Shown: piece by piece, positions 47,110-59,359 of the stretch | Numbering within the stretch: position 1 is the stretch's first letter | Layout of the letters: each line of letters starts with the position of its first letter | Assembly (NCBI GenBank): GCA_964036195.1 | Contig: OZ038456.1 | Coordinates: 15,500,001 to 15,564,000 of the forward strand | Length of the DNA stretch: 64,000 nt | Direction: 5' to 3' | From: Sphaerolaimus hirsutus | Lineage: Eukaryota; Nematoda; Chromadorea; Monhysterida; Sphaerolaimidae | The notes under the pieces: generated by a model | The model's input: the letters and a program-made list of their open reading frames with translations, nothing else | What the model was told of the DNA's origin: nothing | The model's database searches: none | Translations under genes and position numbers: made by a program

Positions 47110-47360
47110 ATTTTTAATATACTGAAATTTTACTCCATAATCAAAATTGGATCGTCCCTCCGTTTCCGCTGTTTACGTGATTTTCCACCATTTTAGCGGA
47201 TGGAATAACAGTATGGCCTGGCGATATATATTCTCGAACACGAACCGATCATCCTCCGAACCGTCCGGTGGCGTTCCAATGGTTTTGTGCAAGGTAAGTC
47301 AGAGCTACGAGTGCCTACATCAATGCATGAAAATACCCCCAAATTCGAATCGTGCCCGGG

Positions 47361-48002
47361 AATTGAGGCGTCCAATTCTAAAAGTCGACAAGTCCAAAAT
47401 ATGAAAATTTCGAGTTAGGCACGGAAACGTCATCTGGGGCTACGTCTGCACATTTTTCATCATCTTACATGAATTTTTTGACCTCACGTGCCCATATGGC
47501 ATCGTGCCAAATTTGACATTTTTGGGAAAAAATGCAAAAAATTTGGGCAAGAAGTCGACAAGTCCACTTTGTTTGGGCTAAAAATCGACAAGTCTATCCT
47601 CCACCCTTTTTTATGGGAAAAATACAAGAAATGTGAACGCAAGTCCACTGTGGACATCGATTTCTTAAAGGCGACAAGTCCATAATTTTCCCATAAGGGA
47701 GCCTCGGCTTCCCCATGTTCTCGCTCGCATGCAAGAAGTCGACAAGTCCATTTCCCTCCCCGAAACAGATTTGCTCTGACCAAATGGAATTTTATGGACA
47801 CCCCATTTTTCACATATACGTTGAGATTAGGGGCTGAAAATTTGACACTTTATTGTCAACATATGGAACTTAATTGAAAACATGAGAGAGCCAAATTGGA
47901 CACGCACCACGGAGCCTGAAATTGGGTCTGGAACTTAAAATGCGATTTACTCAAAATCGCATTTGGTGGACTTATCGACTTTTAGACTTAGACGCCTCAA
48001 TT
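47361..48002. mobile_element. GTCGACAAGTCC-repeat element
   Basis: Ends AATTGAGGCGTCCAATTCTA and inverted TTAGACTTAGACGCCTCAATT. AAGTCGACAAGTCCA-like motifs recur at 47383, 47552, 47586, 47670 and 47737. No target duplication seen. Confidence 0.65.
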
Positions 48003-48230
48003 ATATTCGGAGATACACGGTACGAGTACAATCTCGCAGACAATGCAAAACAAACTGCGCTGCATTCGGTAATCAACGGTCGATTAGCATGGAAGTGGCG
48101 ACGCCCAGCGCGCAACTGTACCACCAGGTGCAGATCAAATGTACCTGCGGATATGCAAGGTTAAACGGTGTTTCTGCTTGATAGTGCATAAATAGTGCAT
48201 TGAGGTAAGTTGAGTTACGTTGAAGCAATA

Positions 48231-49060
48231 TACCGTATACCCTTGAATAAGACGCCAGGGGAGTTATTATTTCGTCAGAAGTTTTTGAGGGGGAGTTATT
48301 CAAGTGGGAGTTGTTTTTTTCCTCAGAACTTGCAGTTAATGCATTGTGTAAATGTATTCCATCAACTCATGTAATCCGACTCCGAGTATATAACAGCTCA
48401 ACAACAACGAAAACAAGGTATGCTAAAATTCATGTTGATCAGCATCCAAATAATTCAAAATGCACATTCTGGATACACACATCATACAATCAGAGGGGAG
48501 AGTTATTCAAGAGGGGGGAGTTATTCAAGGAGAGGAGTTATTTTTTCCTCACCTGGTCAACAGGGGGAGTTATTCAAGTGGGATGTTGTTCAAGGGGGAG
48601 GTCTTATTCAAGGATACCGTATTTCCTCGAAATACCCCCCGGGGGGTGATTGTTTCATAGTGCTCCCGAGAGGGGGGGGGTTAAACGAGGGAGGGGGGGG
48701 GGGTTATTATTTCACAAGAACTTTTTTGAAATCCTAGTACAAAATCGTTGTTTGTGATGTGCGCTGGGGTAGAAAAATACATCAATAACTGACATGTAGA
48801 GACTCCTGTAGACTAATATTAGTACGTAGATGGTATAAACACTGTTATAACGTGATTCCGACATTGTTTTAACGTTTGTTCTGCACTACGCAGAACACAA
48901 ACTGCAGTATTTGTCATGTACGTTCTCTTTACACTCAATTTGGGGGGGGGGGTATTACTAGGGGGAGGGGGTGATTGTTTCATAGTGGTCTCGAGAGGGG
49001 GGGTCAAACGAGGGGGGGCGGGTATTTCGAGGGGGGGGGGTATTTCGAGGAAATACGGTA
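48231..49060. mobile_element. Two ACCGTAT MITEs sharing one terminus
   Basis: 48231-48620 (TACCGTATACCCTTGAATAA ... TTATTCAAGGATACCGT) and 48615-49060 (TACCGTATTTCCTCGAAATA ... TTTCGAGGAAATACGGTA) overlap by the ACCGT motif. Confidence 0.65.
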
Positions 49061-49697
49061 TATGGTCCCTAAATTGCTGATATTATAAATAACTCAGATG
49101 CAGATGTTGTGCTCTAACCTCGCCGAGCGAGGTAACGTGAAGAATTGTGGAAATACTGGTATTCTTGGAAAACGTAGGCAAAAATAAGCAGTACAAATCT
49201 TGAGTATTTAAATATACTAAAGCATAAGGTATTTTTCAAACACCGACGAAAGCGTAAAAAACATAAGCATTAATTTCTTTTGAACGTGCTGTTGTTGTTT
49301 AGCATTGGAAAATACCAATGTTTTCACTTTTAGATGAATTTGTCTGAATGATAAATTTAACAATGTTTACATTGTATGATACCATCGACGATGGTGATAT
49401 CGTCATTGAACAAGCCCCGAAATTTCACAATATAACATTGGTAAAAATTTCTGACATGTATCAATTTTCCAGTGCATAAGTGCACGTGTGCATTCATTTT
49501 TTGTACACGACCCTGTTTTACACTTTCTCAAAAAGCATAAAACATTGCCGCATGCAAAAAATACGCTTTCCCAGTACCCGGGTATTTTGGGCAGGAAAGC
49601 GGATGTAAACTGCTATCTGTGGAGTATAGAACCGTTTTAAAATGCCCGTGTATCGACTTATCAACCTATCGACTCGACTCGACCAAACGTTTCCAGC

Positions 49698-49916
49698 GGG
49701 CCGGGATGTCGAGACACATTCGCCCTGGGCACAATCGTTACCAGCTACTCCAAAGACTGTCTCGGCGTAGACAAGAGGATCCCAACGGATACCATGTACG
49801 TTGAAGCCGACGAAGAGAAAAGGGCCATGGCGGCGATCACCTTCAAACCCCTCCTCGAAATATATCCCCGGTCTGGAATAAAGTTCATCATGTATGCAAT
49901 GTACATGACGTATTAG
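49698..49916 (+). CDS. Possible exon of unrecognised protein
   Basis: After the acceptor-like GTTTCCAG at 49696, a 72-codon open frame contains DTFALGTIVTSYSKDCLG, VDKRIPTDTMYVEADEEK and RAMAAITFKPLLEIYP. Composition looks protein-like, and a donor-like CG|GTCTGG occurs at ~49870. The opposite strand is also open here (49518-49967), so the coding strand is not certain. Confidence 0.25.
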   Translation, partial: GPGCRDTFALGTIVTSYSKDCLGVDKRIPTDTMYVEADEEKRAMAAITFKPLLEIYPRSGIKFIMYAMYMTY

Positions 49917-52639
49917 TTGCTGCCAATATGCATCACAGGGAACAGTCCCCGTATGAGAACTTGGCATCCGGCCAAAATTTCGAAATCCGCTATAAATATG
50001 AATAAAATAGGCTAACGCTAGCTATATCACCATGTAATGTATATAAACAAAAATAGCGATTATGAAGGTGTATATTGGCAAACTGGAGCAAATTTTTGCG
50101 ATTTTGAGCTAACTTTGAGATTTCACTCTCATTTGTATAATCCGCAACTGGTAACTGGGGTGAGAGCCAAGTTCTCATACTTGACCCGATCCCATCGCAG
50201 CTACACATAGACTAGTTTGTGTAGCCATCAACGTTGAAAAAAAATGTCTAAATGTATCCTGTTTTATCACATTTATTACCAGCCTCGGGTATGTAAAAGC
50301 CCATCTTTAATACAATCCGTCTCGAAAATTTCTGGGGAAATAATAACCCCTCTCGAATAAGCCTCCTCGAAATGCAACCCACCCTAAAAAATAACCCCCC
50401 TATGGGTGTTTCGAGGAAATACGGTAAGTACTTCTATTTCCTATCATATTTCTTGACTGAATAGCGCATAAATTTGGCACCTAGCTATGTAATTCTGCCA
50501 CCTTTTTGGAACATGTAAGTGTTGAAAAGATGTGAGGCAATCAGTGTACTTTGTGATGTCAACGACAGTTAAAAATTACCTATTTTAATTCTCAATTTCA
50601 ATCCACCTGTAGAAATTCAATTTCACAATGTACTGGAGGAACCATTTTGTAACCTGGATTTGCATAGGATTCCTTACTGGTTCGATTTTCTGTGATTTCT
50701 ACTCTCTAGAAGTAGATAATCAATAGTGGTCTTGGAGATTTGGGAATTGGGGCGAAAATTGGGGCAAAATTTCTCAAAATTGGGTAAATCTAAATCAAAA
50801 ACAGTATGATTCAGTATGGCATTAGTAAATATTTAGTACCGTATTACCTCGAAATACCCCCATGGGGGTTTATTATTTCGCCAGCAAAATTTGAGGGGGG
50901 GGGGGTTAATTCGAGGGGGGGTTTATTCGAGGGTTTTTTTTATTATTTCGTCAGAAATTTTCGTAAGGATCGTAGTAAATAGTAGGCATTTGCATACCCA
51001 AAACAGGTAATAAATGTGTCCAAACAGGATATATTTGGACATAAAAACGTAGATAGCTACACAAACTAGTCTATGTGTAGCTGCAATGCAAATTAACAGT
51101 AATATACATCATGTACCATATCACCTTGAAATACCCCCAGGGGGTTTATTATTTCGCCAGCAAAATTTGAGGGAGGGATAATTCGAGGGGGGGGGTCTAT
51201 TATTTCGCCATAAATTTTCGGAAATTCCCCATACGCAGACGTAGAAAAATCGAACAATCACATAGATTTATATGTGTTTATAGCAGGCTGTCCGCGAAAA
51301 TAGGGAAATATTTGTAAATTCCCATAGTAAAAACGAAATATTATGATGGACAAAACCGAATAATTTTTTGTTCATTATTCGGATGGACTATGGTAGGTTT
51401 CATGCAAAGTGTGTTGTCTGCCAAGCTTATTTATGTGTCAAAAACATTTCCACAACGATTCGGCGCTTGGCCACTCAGAACATGACAACATGGATTATGA
51501 CGAGTTGGGAACATACCGCAGAATTACCCTACACGATGCATTGCGTGTTAGTGTAAACATACTAACACGCAGCAAATGGTCAATTTTTGAGTGACCTCTA
51601 AATTCGGGGTACAACCCACACGCTCAAAAAACGTATCCATTTCACAGTGTGGGTCAGTAATGTAAAAAAATTTTAGATCGTTTTTTTTGCATATGTGGAT
51701 TCATGTGCAAAGTAAATTATTTGACCAAGATCTTTAGTGGAATTTTTTGAGGGGAATTGAGGGGGGAATTTTTTATCTTAAATATGTATCTACCATATTT
51801 CCTCGAATTACCCCCTGGGGGTTTATTTTTTCAGAGTGAAAATTTTGAGAGAAAAACGTGAAAAATGTAACAATAACCATCATTTATAAGTTTTTACAGC
51901 CTTATATAAGGATGTAGATGGTTCAAACGATGTTCTAACGTAACACAATAAGTGTTTTGAACGTCTGTTGTGCATTTCCCGGACCACAAATTCATAGTGC
52001 CCATTTTGAGGGGGGTATTTTGAGGGGGGGTATTTCGAGGAAATACGGTACCCATATAAATTAAAATTGCAAATGTTTATTTATCATAAATTATTCTTTA
52101 ATTGAGGAATTTTTACGTAAATGTTTATTTATCATATAAGTGAATGAAAACAATGAAAACTTAATGCACATCCAGTGTGAGTCACCCATTATTTTTGCTA
52201 GCTGCTATGGAACAGATGCTGTAACACGTTGCACAGCGTTGTTGCCGTGTTACACATTGTTGTTTTACACGCAATAGTGCATACAGCGTGTTGGTAATAT
52301 TATGCCAACACGAGCAATTTTTGTCTGCGTGGTAGTACAAAAATTGTTAACCCGCATTGGTTAACACGCCTGTTTACCACAGGGTGGACTTTCGCGGACA
52401 GCCTGGTTTATAGGCATATATTACTGTATATACACAAAAACCCTTCCCTAACGTCACTTCATTATCAGTGTTAACGTGTGTTCTGCATAGTACAGATCAC
52501 AAACTGCAGTATTTGTCATGTACGTTCACGTTACACTCAATTTTAGGGGGGGGGGGTATTTCGAGGGGTGGGTTTATTATTTCCTCAGCTGAAATTTAGG
52601 GGGGGTATTTCGAGGGGGGGTGAATTCAAGGGGGGATAA

Positions 52640-52890
52640 TGACAAGTGAAAAAATGACATTATGCGTGCAAAAATGTGAACGCAAACCCCCAGCGTCCAT
52701 TTTATGTCACTTTTCTGGCATCCAACAGTGTTTTGAGACCTTTATGAACAACTGTGAATGCCAGAACAGTGACAAAAACATCTATCCCTAGACCCCAATC
52801 CCGATCCCGAAATGTCAAAATACCAATCCCGATCCCAAAACCTCAAAAAGTGAATCCCAATCCCGAAAAGTCAATCCCGTTTGAACCCTA
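52640..52890. mobile_element. Truncated GATCCC MITE (third copy)
   Basis: Shares the unique core (CAAACCCCCAGCGTCCATTT, GGCATCCAACAGTGTTTTGA) and the right end AGTCAATCCCGTTTGAACCC of the other two copies. The left half is missing. Confidence 0.75.
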
Positions 52891-53130
52891 GTACTAATGA
52901 GAACAAAAACAGAAAACGTAATTAAGAAAGTTAATGGGGTGGATAAAGAGCAAAAAAACGACTCAAACAAATTGAAACCGCTGCCAATATGGCAGCGGAG
53001 ATGATGGTAGTTGCGATGAGTCAGGAAAAGCGATAACTCTCGCTTTTACTTTTATTCACTCTTGTTTTCCCATTTACAAAACTAAATGAGCTTTTACTTT
53101 TACCCAGAGTAAAAATACAAGTACCTATTT

Positions 53131-53319
53131 ATGTTTACTCACCATTTACGCAGGTGGCGCTCTGCGTGGTCTGAGCTGCCCATTCGAAAGGTGGCCAAAT
53201 CGTATAGTGACTGTGATAACAAGTGCACCGATGCGGGGTATAAATTCCAGTGGGATGCAGATGCAGTGAAAAATAAGTGTAATTGTTATCATCCCGGTAA
53301 CTATGGTCATCTATGGTAA
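53131..53319 (+). CDS. Small cysteine-patterned peptide, copy 2
   Basis: The frame contains KSYSDCDNKCTDAGYKFQW, DADAVKNKCNCYHPG and then NYGHLW. Relative to copies 1 and 3 it lost one Gln codon and gained two codons, both in frame, so the frame is conserved while the length varies. The ATG at 53131 gives a 62-residue product, but no signal peptide is evident and the true start is uncertain. It lies in the block duplicated from ~30.6-31.4 kb. Confidence 0.4.
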   Translation: MFTHHLRRWRSAWSELPIRKVAKSYSDCDNKCTDAGYKFQWDADAVKNKCNCYHPGNYGHLW

Positions 53320-53429
53320 CGACCAACATCTGAAAACTCTAGGACATGCAAGCCCGCACATTTTACAAATCCTAAGAACTATTTTTTTAAAACTCCTAAT
53401 TTAATCGCTCTCTTCTCCACAATCACTAA

Positions 53430-53558
53430 TCGTGCATCAAGTTTTGGGGTTGCTGCAACGCGTATAGTGACTGTGATAACAAGTGTACTGATGCGGGGTA
53501 TAAACAATTCCAGTGGGATGCAGTGAAAAATAAGTGTAATTGTTATTATCCCGGCTGA
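53430..53558 (+). CDS. Small cysteine-patterned peptide, copy 3 (exon-like, start not visible)
   Basis: Open from 53430: SCIKFWGCCNAYSDCDNKC, then TDAGYKQFQWDAV, KNKCNCYYPG and stop. It is nearly identical to copy 1, with the same 3' flank (AGTGATAAATTT, GGCACCTGTGACAG, TTATTGGGTCTCGTGCA). The CC upstream could supply the missing cysteine of a CS-alpha-beta fold. No ATG is visible in frame, so an upstream exon is needed if it is expressed. Confidence 0.35.
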   Translation, partial: SCIKFWGCCNAYSDCDNKCTDAGYKQFQWDAVKNKCNCYYPG

Positions 53559-54174
53559 TTCCTGTCGCATAGCTTAGTGATAAATTTTTTTTGGCACCTG
53601 TGACAGTAAATAAATTTACCTGCAATGTTATTGGGTCTCGTGCATTTGTTTTGAATACGTTTAAGCTTACCGAAAAAAGATTCCACACATTTCGACGGTG
53701 TACCTACTTAGTGTGCGTTGTCAATTTTTGGCGTCAATTTTTCATGCCAAATCTGCAACAAATATTGCACTGTGACGGAACGCGGCCGCCTAATCAAACA
53801 AACAGCGTCCAACAAACTCATCGTTTTCTGTTCCGATGGAAAGGCACCAAAAATACAGATCAGTACACAGTTGTTTAACAGAGTTGTGAAAGTACTGAAC
53901 TTTTCAAAGTAAACGTAAAGTATTAGATTTTTACTCAACCCTGAGTACAGAAAACGTAAAGTATTAGATTTTTACTCAACCCCGAGTACAGAAAACGTAA
54001 AGTATTAGATTTTTACTCACCCCTGAATACAGAAAACGTAAAGTAATTTTTTTACTATTACGCTGCGTAAAAATTGAGTAAAAATACTATTTTTTTTCCA
54101 GGGAAAACGTAAAAGCGATTTTTTTTGGTTTTGTACCTAGGAAGGTGTAAAGTGAAAATGAGAGTCGTCGCTTT

Positions 54175-54689
54175 GGCCCCACACACGCTAGTTGACATCG
54201 ACACCAAATGTCAACTGGTTCCGTTCCAAATTCAAAGATTGCATTTGAACTCGTCCACTCGTCAGCAAGCTTTGAATCGGGATCAGCACCAGTTGACATT
54301 TCACAGCAAAAAATGGATTCGTGATGCGTGTGGAAGCGGACTGGATGCGCGTGAAGCGGTGCGCTTCCACACGCTTCCACCAACATCACGAGATTCTGGG
54401 TGATGTGTCTTCCACACGCTTCTCCTAGCTTCACCACGCGCATCCAAACATGTGGAAGACACTTCACAGCGCTGGCGCTTCCACACGCTTCCCCCGCATA
54501 TACATTTGCATGGGAGCGCCATATTAAGAAGTGTGAAGTGCCTTCACGCAGATTTTCGTGATGTGATGGCAGCTTGGTGAAGCATTCGGGAAGTGTTGGC
54601 GTGAAGACACTTCCCGACGCTTCACCGCGCATCCACACACCCATTTTTTGCTGTGTTTGGTGTTGATGTCAACTAGCGTGTGTGGGGCC
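54175..54689. mobile_element. CACACACGCTAGTTGACATC MITE, 3-bp duplication TTT
   Basis: Ends GGCCCCACACACGCTAGTTG and its inverse, flanked by TTT (54172-54174, 54690-54692). The paralogous block has the uninterrupted site CGTCGCTTTCCCTG at ~32632-32645. The interior contains GAAGCGTGTGGAAG inverted repeats also seen at 16855-16950. Confidence 0.8.
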
Positions 54690-56599
54690 TTTCCCTGCCT
54701 ATCACTATCACAACTTCTCACTTCCGCTGCCATTTTAGCAGCTGTTTCAACTGCTTTGAGTGGCTTTTGCTTTTTATGCACACCAAAATAATTTATCAAT
54801 GACATTTTCTGTACTCGCGTAGTCTCAAAAAGTACACGAGTAAGTGAGGTCCGGTATTTTTTTCAGGAGGAAATGTAAACGTATTCACACAGTAGGCGGC
54901 ATGACGTATAGCAACTGCACGAATAGCAACAAGGACATGTAGCAACAAATTTGTTGCTAAATAGTACATGAAAAATATCCTGAGTTGCTTATCAATACAG
55001 AAGGTTGCTATGTCACACAACAATAGCTACAACAGCCACAACGTAATTAATACCTATTGCACATGTGCGCCAGCAGAAACGACACATCCGAAAGTACACA
55101 AAATTGCTCATCAGAGATGCCACACGCATCTAATACTTGCAGCACATGAGGATATATTTGATGTGTATTCACTCATGCCACAATGACCGCACATAAACTC
55201 GACATACATTATGGAAGTCAATGATCTAAGGTAATTTCATACAAGTTTATTATATCAACTTGGCACATGTCCAAGTTACCATTTGCGCGAATGTGACTGA
55301 GTATGAAAGACGCAGGATTTCCGTCTGCATCACCAAAAATGGCTGCAGAATGTGATTAAGCGACTGCAATTGGTCGCTTATGGCGGCCCACACATAAGTT
55401 GACAAATGTGTTGACTTTATTGGATTCCGCAGTCATTGTCGTTGATGTGAATGGAAATATTGTGTCTTTTACCATGTTCAAATAAAATGCAGCAAGGACA
55501 CAATTATCAGTTTATTTCCTTTTTTGGAGGAATAGGTCGGGAGTGCGACAATAATATCCGACCTAAGACCTTACAACTCAACTTTCTTAAACAATTTGCG
55601 GATCAAATACACATAATCGAATACATATTATCACATAAAAAGTCAGATTGAATCAAATGTATTGTGAACCGAATGGAATACGTCCATTCAAGTTCGAATT
55701 AAAAAACACATGTCATGGTAACCAAAGGTTGAATCACTGACTCATTTCATGTCCGCCGAGTTTTTTTGTACAGTATATCACAGTTTTTCAGGTAATCTAA
55801 GGGAAGATGGGATGAAAAATATTGTGCAGGCAACAGACACATGATTGCGTTAAAAATCAAGGCAACAACTTTGACAAATTTTAACTTTTGTTCTCACTAA
55901 TCTGACTATGTTTTGGTTGGCTGCATAGTGTAATACAAATAAATATGTTGCTAAATGCACAAAAGAGTTGCTATATTGTATATCATTGTGTTGCTAAATC
56001 GTACACAGTACACCACCGGAAAAACAGATGCAGCATTGCTAATTAGTACATGGCCATTGTTGCTATATGCACAGTTGCTATTCACGTCCGTGTCACACAG
56101 TATACTCGCGAACATGATACTCTGCCCTCGCACTCATTTATCTCTCACGTTGGAAGCATGCCAATTATGATAAAGCACACGATTTTTGTATAAAAGATGA
56201 AAAAATCATTTTAGTGAACAAGTTAACGTTTAGCATTATAACAACGGTTACTTTTTTCAACTTCTTATGAAAATAGCATGCGTAAAAAAATCGTTGGCAC
56301 GCTTCAGGGAGCCACGCGTGCAGGGTGTAAAGTAACTGGAGTATACTCAAGGAGGGTATGTTGTTTAATTGCAAACGTGTAAACGTATTCATTGAGTTAA
56401 CGTAAATACGTTTTAACAAGTAGGGTATGTTGTTTGATATATGTATTTATGGTTTTGTACCGTATTTGCATCGCAGGAACACATACACTAGATTGTGTAG
56501 ATATGTATGTCCAAAATATCCCGTTTGGCTGCATTCATTACCAGTTTTGGGTATGTAAAAGCCTATTCTTTACTACAATCTATCACAAAAATTTCGGCT

Positions 56600-57785
56600 T
56601 ACATACCCTATCCCCCATGGACATCTTACCCTCTGGGTTGATATAGCCCTCGAGGACTTCTTCCGGCCGAGGACTATTTCGGCCCGACTTTTATAACGTG
56701 GGATGATGTAGTCCTCCATACAAAATATTTAATTACACTATTGGGGCATCTGTTGGGCCATGGGAATGTATTTGATTTATTTATATATTTTATTCTTTTA
56801 TTTATTGCGATGCAAGAACACTGCTTGCATCAGATCAAAAATATTTATTGACGCGTGGCAAGATACACTTATGCACGCGTCTGTTAGGCCTATTGGCATC
56901 GATTATCGATTGAGTGTGTAAATGAAAAACAATGCATGCAACTTCAAAACATAATTTCTCGGCCATTTCTCAGCCGATTTTCATCAATGAACATCTTAAA
57001 ATGATCAGAATCACATGGAGATTGCATTTTTATGTTCAGATTATTAAGAATTTAGTAAACTCATGGTAATCATGACAGACAAATCGCCAATATACTACAG
57101 ACAAAATGTCAATGCAACACAGACAAAACCCCAATGGATCACAGACAAAACATCAATGCAACACAGACAAAACGCGAATGCAACACAGACAAAATGCAAA
57201 TGCAACACAGACAAAACACCAATGGATCACAAACAAAATGCTTTGGCATTTTGCTGTGTTGCATTGGTGTTTTGTCTGTGCTGCATTCACGTTTTGTCTG
57301 TAGTATATTGGTGATTTGTCTGTCATGATTACCATTAATTTACCAAATTCTTAATAATCTGAACATAAAAATGCAATCTCCATGTGATTCTGATCATTTT
57401 AAGTGTTCATTGGTGAAAATCGGCTGAGAAATTGAGTTTTGAATTAGCATGCATTGTTCTTCATTTACCCACGCAATCGATAATCGATGCCGATAGGCCT
57501 AACAGACGCGTGCATAATTGTGGCATGCCACGCGTCAATAAATATTTTTGATCTGATGCAAGCAGGTCGCGGGCAACAGGTCAATGTAAAGCAAGCTCGC
57601 GGGCAGCGGGTTAATGTAACACACACAATAGGTAATACATTTGTATATATATAAAAATATATATATATATATATACATAAATATAATGGGTCGATATAGT
57701 CCTCATAACTCAAGGACAGTTGGGCGATAAAGTCCTCGAGGACTATATCATCCGCCGGGGTAAGAAGTCCATGGGGGGATATATA
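56600..57785. mobile_element. Foldback element with (CAGACAAAAYRCNAATG)n centre
   Basis: The outer ends TATCCCCCATGGACATCTTA and TAAGAAGTCCATGGGGGGAT are inverted. The arms 56780-57100 and 57270-57570 pair (for example GATTGCATTTTTATGTTCAG against its inverse). The centre (57090-57310) is tandem ACAGACAAAATGCAAATGCA-type units that invert near 57240. Confidence 0.75.
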
Positions 57786-57871
57786 CCTGGAATCGAAAAT
57801 TTCTACCCTCAAAATTTGCCTGGCGAAATAATAACCCCCTGCAGGTATTTCAAGGAAATACGGTACATACC

Positions 57872-58741
57872 TAGGGTGTCAAATTTCCGTTTCAGTTTTC
57901 CGTTTCCACAGGAAAATTTTTTACCTTTCCATTTTCCGGCAGCCGAAATTTTTTTACCTTTCCGTTTTCCGGCAGCCGAAAATTTTTTACCGTTCCGTTT
58001 TCCGGCAGCTCAAAATTTTTTACCTTTCCGTTTTCCAGCTGAAAATTTTTTACCTTTCCGTTTCCGTTTTACCAGACCATTTTTCCATTTTCAGGCTCGA
58101 TTTTCAGTTTTCTGGCATTTTTCCATTGTTTTTCCAATCTGTTTTTATCTTTTTCCACTATGGTGTTTTTAACTACCAGGTTCTTCTATCATGCATAATT
58201 TTTATCTGTATCCAAATCTGTAAAAAACACAAAGTAATTTTGGACACGTACTTTGCAGTCCGCTGAGTATGCTTTTTACTGTTCAGTTACATCAAAGTTC
58301 ACTTTTGCTAAATTCTTATTGTTGTTGTAGTGTATTTTTGCTACCTTTTGATGATTTTTTGTTGGTTCAGTTAAGCTTGAACTACAAGTGAAGTTACTGG
58401 CATGATCCATAGTTGCAGAATGTACAGCTACCACAATCAAAGCCAAACAGGCAAACCTGCATGCAGGTTTTCCTTCTGCAAATTTGTCTATTACCGTGCA
58501 AATTTCACTTTATTTTTTTCCATTTCCGTGAAAATTTCGCTTTGCTTTTTCTGTTTTCCGGCATTTCATTTTTCCGTTTTCCGACTGACAATTTTTTTAC
58601 CTTTCCGTTTTCCGCTGAGTGAAATTGTTTTACCTTTCCGTTTTCCATTTTCCGGCAGAAATTTTTTTTACCTTTCCGTTTTCCATAAAGTGCAAAATTT
58701 TTACCTTTCCGTTTTCCGTAAAAAATTTTTTTGACACCCTC
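57872..58741. mobile_element. Second TTTCCGTTTTCCGG-array MITE, 8-bp duplication TACATACC
   Basis: Starts TAGGGTGTCAAATTTCCG and ends TTTTTTTGACACCCTC, flanked by TACATACC at 57864-57871 and 58742-58749. The unique core is homologous to that of 31554-32347. Confidence 0.87.
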
Positions 58742-58745
58742 TACA

Positions 58746-58955
58746 TACCATATTTCCTCGAAATACCACCCGGGGGATTATTTTTCAGAGTGAGAATTTT
58801 GAGGGGGGGGTTCGATTTTGAGAATTTTTGAAATACCACCACAAACCGCAGCTTGTGTTATTTACACCCAATTGGGGGGGGGTATTTCGAGGGGAGTTAA
58901 AAATTAATAGTGGTCATTTTGAGAGGGGGGGGGGTTATTTCGAGGAAATACGGTA
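58746..58955. mobile_element. Short ACCGTATTTCC-family MITE
   Basis: CCATATTTCCTCGAAATACC at the left and TTTCGAGGAAATACGGTA at the right. Its left end abuts the target duplication of the preceding MITE. Confidence 0.6.
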
Positions 58956-59359
58956 GCTTGCTTCTCAAAATTGAAGAATGTGTATTTGGGTTTCATTGAT
59001 TAATACCTAAAATTATAGAAATATAGAATTCAAAAAGAAAGGCATCAATTAACGATGGAAAATATTGTGTACACACAGTGTACACAATATACAGTGTTGG
59101 AAAAAAACACAGTGTATTCTCAACATATATGTATACCGTATTACCTCGAATTAACCCCCCCCCTCGAAATACCCCCCTAAAATTTGGCTGAGGAAATAAT
59201 AAACCCCCCCTCGAAATACCCCCCTATAATTGAACGTAAAGAGAACGTACATAACAAATACCGCAGTTTGTGATCTGTACAATGCAGAATGAATGAAGAA
59301 ACTGAAGATTGAGTGACGTTAGGGACGGGTTCATGTGTATATGAAGGGTGTGCTTCTAA

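Larger units (their letters stand above)
49140..53130. other. Mostly repeats; one possible exon (49698-49916)
   Basis: Several ACCGTATT-family fragments (50343-50425, 50838-50945, 51117-51215, 51791-52051, 52540-52640) plus a short AACACG-rich stretch at 52225-52385. 50550-50850 resembles 29620-29890, a second dispersed duplicate. Confidence 0.45.

Noticed and set aside
49518-49967. 149-codon minus-strand open frame
   Set aside because: No family recognised and it runs into repeat DNA; the plus-strand frame looks at least as protein-like, so neither is firm.
54087-54644. 185-codon minus-strand open frame
   Set aside because: It covers a MITE made of GAAGCGTGTGGAAG inverted repeats, with no recognisable domain.
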